From positions 121,606,674-121,670,673 of the forward strand of contig CM061243.1 in NCBI GenBank assembly GCA_030848705.1: a stretch of DNA of 64,000 nt, written 5' to 3'. Both the position numbers and the translations under genes were made by a program. This DNA is from Heracleum sosnowskyi. Its lineage: Eukaryota > Streptophyta > Magnoliopsida > Apiales > Apiaceae. The notes below the pieces were generated by a model that was not told the origin of the DNA, made no database searches, and saw only the letters and a program-made list of their open reading frames with translations. Within the stretch, counting starts at the first letter, position 1. Each line of letters begins with the position of its first letter. Below are positions 46,758 to 57,154 of this stretch, in pieces.

Positions 46758-49052
46758 ATGTCGACAACCAAGTATGAAAGCATGAAGATTCCCATCTTGA
46801 AGAAATCAGAATATCCAACATGGAGGGTAAAGATGCTGATGTACCTGGAGGCTATGGATCCTGACTATTTGGACAGGATTCGTGATGGACCATATATTCC
46901 TACACGGATTGTAGAACGAACAGATACAGTACCTGGACATTATGTGGTCAAGGCTAAAAGTGAATGGACTCCAGAAGAAAAAGCTCATGTACTCAGGGAA
47001 CCAAAGATAAAGAATATCTTACACAGTAGTCTTGATGCTGTCATGTCAAACAGAGTGATTGCATGCAAGTCTTCAAAAGAAATCTGGGATACTTTGGAAA
47101 CTCAGTGCCAGGGATTTGCATCTGTCAAGAAAAACAGAAGGGCTCTTTTGATTCAAGAATATGAACAATTTGATGCAAGACCCGATGAGAGCCTAACTGA
47201 TCTATATGATAGATTTCTGACACTAATGAACAGTTTATCTTTAGTTGACAAGGAATATGAAACTGAAGATTCAAACACCAAGTTTCTAAGAGCTTTACCT
47301 GAAGAATGGGACACTCAGACATCGATCATTAGACATCAGTATGATCTCAACACTATGTCTCTTGATGAAGTCTATGGGATGCTAAGAACTCATGATCTTG
47401 AAGTTCAACAGAGAAAGAACAAGAAAAGCAGCAAGGCAAAATCAATTGCCTTGAAAGCAGAGGCTAAATCAAAAGGAAAATCTATGGAGGTCTCTAGAAG
47501 TAAAACAAGAATAGTTGAGTCAGATCCTGATGACTCTTCATCAGATACTGATGGCAATGCTGATGCCAATACTGATGATGATTCTTCTGACTCAGACATG
47601 GAAGAGATGGTTGCTATGATTGTCAGAAACTTTAGAAGGATGAAGTTCAGGAAGAATAGAAGACAAGGCAACTTTCAGAAAAAGGCTTTCAATCCAAACA
47701 AAGATAAGTATATCAAAAAGGACAGCAAGGGTAGCAAATTTGACAAGTCAAAGGTTAGATGCTACAAGTGCAATGGTATGGGTCACTTTGCTTCTGAGTG
47801 CAAGAAGACGAAGGCACTTATCACATCAAGCAAGGATTGGATGGACTCTTCCTCAGAATCTGATACTGAGGTGGTCAACTATGCTCTAATGGCCAATGCT
47901 GATGTAACTGCTGCTCCTGATGATAAGGTACTAAATACTATCTTTGATTTTGATACTGATAATGCTTCTGAGTTAAGACGTTTTCTAAAGTCATTACATA
48001 TTAGCTTTAGAAGTCAAACTGCTGAAAATACTAGGATCTTATCTGAGATGTCTGAACTTAGAAAAAGGAATGATATATTAGAAGCTGAATTTTCTCGTAT
48101 GCAAGAAGTACAAAAAGAATGTGATAATGTGAATCACATGTATGTAGAGATGAAATCCAAATGTACTGCTCTTGAAAAGGAACTTGAAAATGCTAATGAG
48201 AAAATCAAAACCTGGACAGACTCTGGTAGGAAATTTCATGAGATTAATACCTCTAAGAATTGGAAAGAGTGTTTAGGATATAAGTCAGATGAGGATAAGA
48301 AATTGAAAGAGAAAATTGTCATTGATGAGACAGTCAGTCCAAAGACCTATAGACATGTTATAGATGCAACCAAATCTAAGATTACTCCTGTTAATTTTGT
48401 TTTTGGTAAGGATTCCAATTCTACTTTTGAAAAGGGATCTACTTCTACACAAGGAATTAAAATCATAAAGTCTAAACCTGTCTTGAATAAAGTCATTAAG
48501 AATGTAGGTTTATTGTCTCAGAAACAGCTTAAGGATAAAATCTGTGAGGTGACAGATAAGAAAAAGGAATCTACTGTTAAGAGAAACAGGAATGGTAAAG
48601 TTGGGATCAACAAAGAGAATGGTTACAAATATATCCCAAATGCACCTAGAAAGTGTTGTTTTAACTGTGGTAACTCTAATCATCTTGCTATTGATTGTAA
48701 GAAGAGTAAGAAGAAGATTACTGATATTCCTAAGTCTGATGTTAGGAATAGATCAGTATTTTATAAACCACAGAAGTCTTGTTTTCATTGTGGTAGTATA
48801 TGGCATTCTATTTATACTTGTAAAGATTATCATGAGTTGTACTATAACTTTTATGATCCATTGCCTAAAGTTGATAAAAATAGTGCAAACTCTGGTAGCA
48901 TTAAGAATGTCAAGTTGGAACATGCTTTTGTTAATACTGATATTGACAAAGCAAATCCTGATGGAGTAAATCCTGTCAGGACTGCTAAAGTCAGAAAGTC
49001 TTCTGCTTTTGTCAGGACTGTTCAGTTTCTCATAATTACTTTGCCTCGGTAA
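46758..49052 (+). CDS. Gag polyprotein of the nested element
   Basis: 764 codons, starting MSTTKYESMKIPILKKSEYP. The capsid-like UBN2 domain spans about residues 10-210, with KEIWDTLETQCQG, LIQEYEQFDARPDESLTDLY, LRALPEEWDTQTSIIRHQYD and LSLDEVYGML-type blocks. Then come an acidic Asp/Ser stretch and the zinc knuckle CYKCNGMGHFASEC (about 335). A coiled-coil-like region follows (about 410-495) and two further knuckles, CFNCGNSNHLAIDC and CFHCGSIWHSIYTC. Three knuckles and the large size are long for a copia Gag and resemble SIRE-type Gag. The frame ends just where protease would normally begin. Packaging RNA into particles is its expected role. The frame is fully open, which suggests it is still under selection or very young. 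Confidence 0.9.
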   Translation: MSTTKYESMKIPILKKSEYPTWRVKMLMYLEAMDPDYLDRIRDGPYIPTRIVERTDTVPGHYVVKAKSEWTPEEKAHVLREPKIKNILHSSLDAVMSNRVIACKSSKEIWDTLETQCQGFASVKKNRRALLIQEYEQFDARPDESLTDLYDRFLTLMNSLSLVDKEYETEDSNTKFLRALPEEWDTQTSIIRHQYDLNTMSLDEVYGMLRTHDLEVQQRKNKKSSKAKSIALKAEAKSKGKSMEVSRSKTRIVESDPDDSSSDTDGNADANTDDDSSDSDMEEMVAMIVRNFRRMKFRKNRRQGNFQKKAFNPNKDKYIKKDSKGSKFDKSKVRCYKCNGMGHFASECKKTKALITSSKDWMDSSSESDTEVVNYALMANADVTAAPDDKVLNTIFDFDTDNASELRRFLKSLHISFRSQTAENTRILSEMSELRKRNDILEAEFSRMQEVQKECDNVNHMYVEMKSKCTALEKELENANEKIKTWTDSGRKFHEINTSKNWKECLGYKSDEDKKLKEKIVIDETVSPKTYRHVIDATKSKITPVNFVFGKDSNSTFEKGSTSTQGIKIIKSKPVLNKVIKNVGLLSQKQLKDKICEVTDKKKESTVKRNRNGKVGINKENGYKYIPNAPRKCCFNCGNSNHLAIDCKKSKKKITDIPKSDVRNRSVFYKPQKSCFHCGSIWHSIYTCKDYHELYYNFYDPLPKVDKNSANSGSIKNVKLEHAFVNTDIDKANPDGVNPVRTAKVRKSSAFVRTVQFLIITLPR

Positions 49053-49270
49053 TTGGTAAGAATGGTTACATGGGTATTATGCTATTTGTTCTGTAATCAT
49101 TTAAAAAAAACAGCATTTATCAGGATTGTCAAAATAAATTTTGTTTTCATAAATAAAATTTTATTTTACTTCATATTAAAATTTTTGAGTTTTTCAATCC
49201 TGATAAGGCAAATGGTTTCATAGGAAATGCTTTTATTCCTGATGAGGTTAGGTTTTTCTTACATAGGAAA
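49053..49270 (+). other. Junction where pol is missing
   Basis: About 220 bp between Gag and the second ORF. One frame through 49180-49270 reads FNPDKANGFIGNAFIPDEVR and joins directly onto the second ORF without an ATG, so that ORF probably once began further upstream, as part of a longer polyprotein. Confidence 0.6.
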
Positions 49271-52200
49271 ATGCCTACTCGTTATGGTTTAATTTCTAAT
49301 GCTATGGGGCAAGGCCAATCACACCTTGTTCCTAACCCAAGCATTCATCCTAAACAGTCTAAACAGTCATCTGTCACCTCTAATGTCTCTCAAAAGACTT
49401 TAGTTGTAAAAGCAAAGAAGTCAGCTAGAACTGATGTGTCAGGAAGACAATCAGGTTCAAAGGACTTTTCCTCTACACCTATCACTAAAAAGAAGTTACA
49501 AGGGGGTGTACAAGGGGTCCTGGTGAAGAAAGCTGTAAAGGGAGGTGAGGCTGTTTCTGTTAAAAGAAAATTAGTTCTCAGGGATGAGACTGACTCAGAG
49601 GATGATTTACCTATATCCTCTGTGATGAATGTGAATAAGGAAGTTGCTGATACTGCTACTGCAGCTGTGGTTCCATTGTCTACACCACAGAAGAAAAGGA
49701 AGTTATCAAAAAAGAAGGTATCATATTCCTTTAGAAAAGAAGCAGGATACTGATGTACAGGACACTTCTATTCTGAATGAGCAATCAGTTTCTACTGCTC
49801 AAGCAAATCCTGATGTTAGTATTCCTGATACTGCACCAAGTCAAGTGGTTAATATTTCAGACTCTCCAGCACATGACTCTCCAACAAAAAGACATATTGA
49901 TATTTCATGGGAGAAGTATGGTGCTGTTGCTTCCAATCTTGGGATAAAACATCCAATGGAAAAGCTAAGGAAGGCAGAAGAGTTAGTCTATCAGAGACAG
50001 AAGAAACTGAAAGGATCAAGCCCACAAGAACCTGAACCTCAAAGTGGTTCAGCAGTTCTTTCTGATGATCCAGCCACACAAGAACCACTCAATCAAAGTT
50101 TGAGTGAAGGCTTAGCTCGTGGAATGGTCCCACAAGAACCATTTTCTCAAAGGGAGAATGCAGACATCGACATTCCAGCTACACAAGAACCATTTTCTCA
50201 AAGTGAAGATGCAGGCCAAGCTACAGTTTCTGAGAAATTTCCTGACAATGCTCAAGGGATTTCTGGTGCAGATGAAGTTCAAAGATTGGTCGAGGACACT
50301 GTCAATGAGGGAAGCACACAAGAACCTTTGACTCAAAGTGTTGAAGAAGCTTCTGAACCTCAAGCTCCACAAGAACCATTGGTAGCAAATACTGATGCAA
50401 GCATATCAAATCCTGACGGTGTTCATCCTGACGCTAGTGATGCTCCTGATATTGAACCTATCTTGATACAACCACTTCGTTCAAGACCAATGGATCATCC
50501 TATCACAGATTCACAGGATAAAATGAAAGGTATAGCTATTCCTGATCCTGATGATACTCATAGTACTGATGATAATGACTCTGATGATAGTGATGATGAT
50601 GAGAATCGAAAAGAGAAGGAACAGCTTGCTACAGCACTCAAAATTAGTCTTGGAACTACTTTTGGTTCATCAAGTACATATATGGCTGGCAAAGCTTCCA
50701 CTGGGAAAGATCAGAGACAAGATTTTTCTATTCCTTCCTTTAATCCTGCTGAGGCACTTAGACAGAATGAATGGAACAATTCATGGCACAGATCTGCTGA
50801 ATCTGTAAGTTATTCTTCTGCTTTGGAACATGCCTATGATGCAGTGAAATCTATAGAGAATCAAGAATTGAAGAATCATCTGAAGGCTACAACTTTGTTA
50901 TCCAAAAGTCTAAAAAGTGAGATTGATTCTATCAAGAACTCAACTGAGTTGGTGAGGAATGATATTTCTCAAAATTTTACAAAGGTGCCTACTGCTTTTC
51001 AGCTAAGGGTAGTAGAATCCCAAGTGAAATCTGTTATTTCTGAACAAACCTCTATCAACAGACGGATTGATTCTCTGGATACCAAGGTAACTGACATTCA
51101 AGCCTCTCTTTCTATTTTGAATTTATTGTCAAATCCTGATGTCAAAAAGGGGGAGAAGGTTAGTCAGACAAAATGCACACCTGATCTAGTATTAAGGAAT
51201 AATGATGATGATACTGGAGATGATGGTTGTGACAAAGTGATACAAGGAGAAACCTCTGATGCTGCTGTTATGAAGTCTACAATTCAAACTTCACAAAGTC
51301 AAACAACGCAGTCAACTCATGTTTCTGATTTTGGAGTTAAGACAGTAAGAACATTGGTGCAATCTCAGATCCTGACGGAAGAACAAATCCTGACACCTGG
51401 TCATGGACATATTCTTGCTACAATTCCTGAAGGTGATGAAGATGTGATTATTGATAATCCTGAAGATGCATCAAATTTATTCCAGAAGTTTTCTACAAAA
51501 GATGGCAGAATTGTTACTCTATATCACACTGATAAAAGAGTTCAACAATTATATGCAAGAAAAGCACTCTCTACAGCAAGTGAAGAATATCCTGATCTCT
51601 CACATGAAGAATTCTTAAGACAACAAAGAGAAATGATGGAAAGCTTTAAGAACCCTGCTCCTGCTAGAGGTAGAGGAGGCAGAGGTAGGAGAGGAGCTAG
51701 AAGAAGTAGAAGAGGTTCTTCAACTCAAACAATACCTAGACAGACAAGGTCTCGAGGGTTAAGAATTGAAGAAATTCCTGAACCTATTCAAACTCTAGTA
51801 GTTCCTGACAGATCTACTTTTGGTGATGATGGAAATATTGAAGAAGAACCTGAATTGAGAAGAAAATCAAGAAAATCAAATCTCTGCAATACAAATCAAA
51901 TTGAAGAATCTAATCCTGATGTTGTTCCTGATAATATTCAAGATCCTGATGATTCTGAAATTCTGCAAGAGATTGACTTGATAATTTTATCTACTGTTGT
52001 TGATTCTCAAAACAAGGAAGTAGATGAAGAAGAAGAAGCCAGAAGAAGTGAAATTACAAGATCAACAAATAGAGATTTCAATTTCTATGTACAAAGGCTT
52101 AAACTCTCAAACAGAAGAGTGTGGAGGAACCCAAGCAGACAAGAATCTTCACTGGAAAGAAGCTATGCCTTTGAAAAGGAAAAGGATAAGAAGTGGAAAC

Positions 52201-53027
52201 ATATTAGCAAATTAAGTTGTGATACACTTATCAATTTTCAGTCTGGAGGAATTATTACAAGCGCTTCAAGTGTTGTTGATTTATCTGGGATGGTTAGATC
52301 AAAAGCACTCTGGTTAAAGATGTTTTCAAATCTGAAACAATTGACAAGTAATTCAAGAGGAGGTATTGGACACAGGGATGCTGAATATCTGAATATGTCA
52401 TATGTTGATCCTTACTCCTTAACTGAAATTGGAGGTACTTTAACTTCTGAAAACCTGAACAATTTACCAGCTGTTGATATAGTTATAGATTGTCATGATG
52501 GTTTTGACAAGAAAGAAAAGCTTCTGTACTTCATGAAAGATGGTAGTGTGAAGATTTTATCTATTCAAGATCTGCTGATGAAAACTACACAGGAACTGAA
52601 ATATGTTCATTATCTTTTGAGATCGAAGAATCAAATATGCAAAGAATGGAGTGACATGATTTTGTCAACAATAAGAAGAAGACTAGATGGAAACAGTAAT
52701 TTCAATGGTAATTATACTCCCATGTACTTAAATCAAAGAGGCCAGGATGTGGAAATGCAAAGGGGTACTGCTGTTAAAGAAGTAAATTTTGGCAGGACTC
52801 ATCTTACTCTCAATCCGGATGGGAAGGAAATTACTTATCTTTTGCTTGAAGAGCATAGTCTTCAGAGAAACTCCATATTGAATCTCAGAGCAGCTATCTA
52901 TCAGATTAATGAGGAAGATGAAGAACTCAGAAATCTTAAGGAAAGACTGATTCAAATTCTTGAAGAAAAAAAAGAAAATTTGTTATCCAACTTCTTGAAG
53001 ATGAATTTGTTCTATCAAAGAATTTAA
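49271..53027 (+). CDS. Giant second ORF of the nested element, function unknown
   Basis: Two overlapping frames: 49271-49753 (160 codons) and the frame of 49644-53027, whose coding sense starts around 49715. A one-base shift in the A-rich stretch near 49700-49735 separates them, so the original product was about 1250 residues. It starts MPTRYGLISNAMGQGQSHLV. The middle is rich in Ser, Gln, Asp and Pro, with recurrent TQEPL/PQEPFSQ units (about 50030-50380) and NPD/IPD units. A basic patch GRGGRGRRGARRSRRGSS lies near 51670-51720. The C-terminal 330 residues look folded (KKWKHISKLSCDTLINFQSG, DKKEKLLYFMKDGSVKILSI). No polymerase motif is present and I do not recognise the fold. By position it resembles the env-like or extra ORF after pol in SIRE-type elements, but no signal peptide or membrane helix is evident. 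Confidence 0.6.
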
Positions 53028-53125
53028 ACAGATAAGTTGTTGCTGCAGATTCTGTACATTTTGTATATATGTTTTTGACATCATTGACTCTTAGGAATCT
53101 ATACTTTATTTCACAAAGTATGAGA

Positions 53126-53136
53126 TTGGGGGAGAT
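53126..53136 (+). other. Polypurine tract of the nested element
   Basis: TTGGGGGAGAT directly precedes the 3' LTR at 53137. Confidence 0.88.
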
Positions 53137-53706
53137 TGTTAGTTCAGAATTCAATGATCGTCAGGAGCTAGACTCAACTGATCAGGATTGCTGACGTCAT
53201 CAGGATTACATGGTCGTCAGGATTGAGATACATATCAGGACTGGGATCAGGATTGATCATCAGGACTGGAAGCTGATCAGGATTCCTACTTCGAGTTATA
53301 TTTGGAGTCTAGTTAAACATGGAAGTTTATTCTGTTGGTTCCTGATTTGTAGAATGTAGCTATCAATTATGGATAGGTTTCAATCTTTGTAATTGATTAG
53401 GACTTATCATTGATAGAGAAGCTGTGTAGTATATAAACACAGTTTTGGTTTCGATTTATGTACAACACAGACGTGAACATAATTGAATAGAAGCTCTTAA
53501 GAACATAGAATTTCTTGAGAGAGTTTTTGTAAGCTAGCAGCTCTCAAGAACATCAGAATTTCTTGAGAGAGTTTGTAACAGTTTTATATCAGATTTAATA
53601 AAGCTGTTATCTTTCTTTCATATTTGTGATATATACATTAAGAAGTCGAGTATCTTATACTATTGTATTCAACCCCCCTTCTACAATAGATTATTACTGG
53701 GCAACA
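53137..53706 (+). repeat. 3' LTR of the nested element
   Basis: 570 bp, matching the 5' LTR except for about five substitutions (for example GTCGGTT/GTTGGTT and ACATACG/ACAGACG). Confidence 0.92.
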
Positions 53707-54035
53707 TGCATTTTTAAGGTATCCCATATATCCTTTGATGTGCTACATGAAGAAACCTTGTCAAAATCTGAATTTGAAAGACCACATATTAGTGTGTACC
53801 TTGCTCTTCCATCATAGCTTGTTTTCATCAATTCTGCTGTGGTAAGATCATCAACATCTTTTGGCTTGCCATTATTATCCAAAAAAGTGAATGGACCGTC
53901 CTTAACGACTCTCCACTCAAATGGATTTCTGCTCAAGAACACCTTCATCTTTAGTCTCCATAAATCATAATTTTCTACCCCATTGAGAAGTGGTGGCGTG
54001 TTTAATGATTCTCCCTCTACATAAAAGTGTGCCAT
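53707..54035 (-). pseudogene. Copia Gag N-terminal part, unit 2
   Basis: Starts MAHFYVEGESLNTPPLLNGV and runs to KDIWDTLKMH, then hits the LTR of the nested element. It is the detached N-terminus of 45046-46137. Confidence 0.9.
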
Positions 54036-54077
54036 AGGATCTGTACTTTCCTGTTACAGAAATGTTAGTACACCAAA

Positions 54078-54090
54078 GCTCTGATACCAA
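54078..54090 (-). other. Primer-binding site, unit 2
   Basis: Minus strand TTGGTATCAGAGC just inside LTR 3, as in unit 1. Confidence 0.9.
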
Positions 54091-54091
54091 A

Positions 54092-55070
54092 TGAAAATGC
54101 ACACCTAGAGGGGGGTGAATAGGTGCTATGGCCAACTATATCCAATTTTAAAGTATTACCAAATAATTAACTGCTAACTAGTCAGCTAGCTAAGATGAAC
54201 AAAATGTAGTCTGTCAGCTAGCTAAGATAAACAATGCAATGCAGAATTGAAATAGCAGTAAGTAAAAACACCAAGAGTTTTAGCCAGGTTCGACCCTTAA
54301 CACTAATGGTCTACGTCCTGTTCTCCTACCAAACCTGGTAAGAGAATATACTATTAATCACTATAAAAACCGATTACAAGATTAATAAATATATCTCCCT
54401 TCTTCCTTGTCACTGGTAGCAGCTAACTGACACCCTTGTTCCCTGAATCAAATGATCTCTAAGTACTATACTACCCAAGTATAAACTTCTCTATCAAACT
54501 AATTCCTGAACCCTTGTGTCCTAGCTTGCACCTCAGCAACAAACCTTACAATATGAACAATACAATCAATTGAAAAATGATACAACTCAAACTATGAACT
54601 CTTAATAAGAATATAAATGTATATGTAATAGTAGAGCTCAAGTAAAAAGATTTGAAAGTAGGTACTGAGTTGTTCTTGTGTGTTCTTGAAAGTGTTCAAT
54701 AGCGAAAGAAACAGTCACACAAGTATATATAGTGAAACAAAAGAATTCGAATTAACCAACATAATTGCAACGTTCTTGAATCCAATTCTCACGTTCAATT
54801 AATTAGGGTAATTCAGTTTCTAACGTTCACATAACGTTAACATACTGAATTTTAGGAGAAAAGACGTTTAGAATATAAACCATTCAGTATATAACTAAAA
54901 ACCAGATTTAGAGAGTTTGTATAAGATACTATGTGTCTGCACTGTTAGCTTGCTAACAACAAGTAATATAAAGCCTGCAACAACTGTTTAACCAATATAG
55001 ATAAAAGTACTAGCATTTCTCATACTAACAGCTTGCTAACATTAATATCATCAAAATTAAGAGAGTATCA
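54092..55070 (-). repeat. Copia array LTR 3 with 354-bp internal deletion
   Basis: 979 bp against 1333 in the other two. Near 54923 the sequence jumps from GTTTGTATAAGATA to ACTATGTGTCTGC. In the full LTRs both sides of the gap carry TAAGATA, so a microhomology- or slippage-mediated deletion is likely. Confidence 0.9.
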
Positions 55071-55263
55071 AATATCAGAAAAGGTTGACAAGTAATCGGG
55101 TGGACTGAGTGCCATGGAAAGAATATTTTTCTCCAGCGAATGATTGATCGGTTTTGACTGCATCAGCTAAAGACATTGAATAACAATAATGTTAAGAAAA
55201 AATATGATATTATTAAACTTTTCTGCTAACCTTTTGATGTTTGAAAAGAACTAATAAATTACT

Positions 55264-55503
55264 AACAAATATCGTAAGGATTCGAAAAATATGAGCGTCA
55301 AATCCACTCTCGAGTCTCAACCTTTATTGCGATTAGGGCTGAGCAGAACCGATTCAGAACTGAAAAACTGAATTGAATAGTGTAATTTCGGTTCGATTCG
55401 ATTCTAATATTCTGAAATTTCGATTTTTTCGATTCGAATCGAATAGACCGAAACAAATATCGGAGAAGGATTCGAAAAATATGAGCGTCAAATCCACTCT
55501 CGA
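55264..55503. repeat. Short direct repeats flanking a hAT-like end
   Basis: AAGGATTCGAAAAATATGAG and the next 20-odd bases (to CCACTCTCGA) occur near 55275-55315 and again at about 55467-55503. Between them, at about 55335, is TAGGGCTGAGCAGAACCG, which matches the terminal repeat of the hAT MITE at 5227-5844. No opposite end was found, so it is a truncated or rearranged copy. Confidence 0.55.
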
Positions 55504-55941
55504 CCCCAATTGCGAGAATGAAATTCAACATAAAACAAAAATTACAATGGTATATTTCGGTACAAATCACAAGTGATTTATTATGTTCAGAAATAGTGAC
55601 ATAAAAAGACATTATGATGTAAAATACGAATATGAGAATGTAGGATTAGATATATCATGATTTATGGGTTCGATTTCTCAAAGGAATAATCCGTAATTAA
55701 GTGGGTGGTTAATTATGACGACAGAATGAAATGTTACCTTGTCACCCCTTAATCCTGTTTAACGAGATGATTAACGAGATGATGGTGCCTAATTTGTTGT
55801 TAGTCTGCTTTCTATAAACTTTTTTGATTTATTTAGTATCAATAATTTTTTTTAATATTGAAAAATTAAATTACTGGAAATATTGGGTTGTATTTTTTTT
55901 ATAAGTAAGTTTCAGTTGGATTGATTAGACATATATATATA
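55504..55941. other. AT-rich spacer before Helitron B
   Basis: No supported ORF or paired repeat ends. Confidence 0.45.
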
Positions 55942-56933
55942 CTAGCGTTTTAGCCGTGCTACGCACCGAAAGTAAAATCTTAACATTTTTAAAATTTTAA
56001 AATTTTAAAATAAATATAAATATGTTATATAACAGAATTTATATTAATTTTTTCCCCACATACTTTTACTAAATTTGCGCATGCATGTATTAATAAATAT
56101 AAGTTATGTTATGGTTGCTAAAAAAATAAATATGTATTATTTAAAATTAAATATTCAACACATAAAATATTGATTGAACAAATATATAAAATGATATAAT
56201 GAAATAACATAAAATATGATATTAGAATTGTTTTGAAATATACCATCAATTTTTAAATCAATAATAACGTTGAACGTCCTAACCCGTTTTAGAATTATAC
56301 TTTTTTTAACTCCATCATCATTAACGTGGATAAACGTTTATTTGTTTTCAATTTTGACTCTAGATTATCATCAATAAAATTATCATTATTAGCTGAATCA
56401 AATCATTCACCTGCTTCAAAATAAACAAAATGGTTGCGTTATTAAGAATGAGAAAAACAAATTTTATGTTGGTCAAATATCAAAGTTAATTATTTTAATT
56501 GGAAATTTGATGCTCATCACGACATAATCAACATTGTATGAGGTGATTTTAGATTCTTGTGAGGACGTTGAAACTCTATGGTTTGAACTAATTTTGCCAT
56601 GTCCGAGGCCAAGTATATTGTATTGCTATGGACTTCAATCATTCAAAGATATAATGAATGTCAGAATTTTTCCTGTGATGGTTTTTAAATTTTCAAAATA
56701 TTGATTTTCATTTTTTTCTTATGACGAAAGTTTTAAATTTGTTAGAACAAATTCCAGACTTACATTTAATATGCTATATTTTTAGAATTTGTTTTTACTA
56801 CGTTATTACTTTTAGATTCTAACCACAAAAGTCGTCGTCAATATTTGTTGATATTGACCATATCACTTCACAATCTTTGAACTACTTCACTTAATTAATA
56901 ATGTAGATGAGCACTTCTTTACACTTTATTTCT

Positions 56934-57154
56934 GTAGATGCCTCTCTCAATTCTTTACATCCCAAAAGTAGTAAAATTAGATAATATAAAATTTAACTAC
57001 ATTCACTACTTTTCTCCGTTACACTTATTTTATATATTAACTATTGATGATTCCCACCGCTTTACTCTCTTTTCTTACATTTCTTACCTATTTTACACTT
57101 TTTCATAATTTCTATACCCAATTTATATGTAAATAATGAGAGGGACAGATGGAG
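56934..57154. mobile_element. Stowaway MITE in Helitron B
   Basis: The right end AGAGGGACAGATGGAG followed by TA and the degraded left arm (GATGCCTCTCTCAATTCTTT) are inverted repeats of Stowaway type. The matching site in Helitron A (around 29745) lacks it. Confidence 0.65.

Larger units (their letters stand above)
46138..53706 (+). mobile_element. Nested LTR retrotransposon with gag and a giant ORF, no pol
   Basis: LTRs at 46138-46707 and 53137-53706 (570 bp each, TG...CA, about five differences by eye). PBS for initiator tRNA-Met is at 46709-46721, the polypurine tract at 53126-53136, and the TGCAT duplication at 46133-46137 and 53707-53711. It inserted into gag of copia unit 2 in the opposite orientation. 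It encodes Gag and a second long ORF, but no protease, integrase, reverse transcriptase or RNase H motif was found anywhere, so it must rely on enzymes in trans. Near-identical LTRs mean recent movement. The Gag style suggests a SIRE-type copia lineage. Confidence 0.92.
33559..55070 (-). mobile_element. Tandem Ty1/copia array: LTR-internal-LTR-internal-LTR
   Basis: Three LTRs (33559-34891, 38719-42691, 54092-55070) separate two internal regions, all on the minus strand. The outer flanks are AATAT at 33554-33558 and AATAT at 55071-55075, so the whole 21.5 kb behaves as one insertion with a shared middle LTR. Each internal region has an initiator-Met PBS, gag, protease and integrase remnants, a scrap of RNase H and a polypurine tract; reverse transcriptase is deleted in both. 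A CACTA element and a 7.6-kb LTR element later landed in the right-hand unit only. The structure is best explained by unequal recombination between LTRs after one insertion. Confidence 0.9.

Noticed and set aside
52728..53154. Minus-strand frames opposite the end of the giant ORF
   Set aside because: Shadows of the plus-strand ORF and the LTR start.
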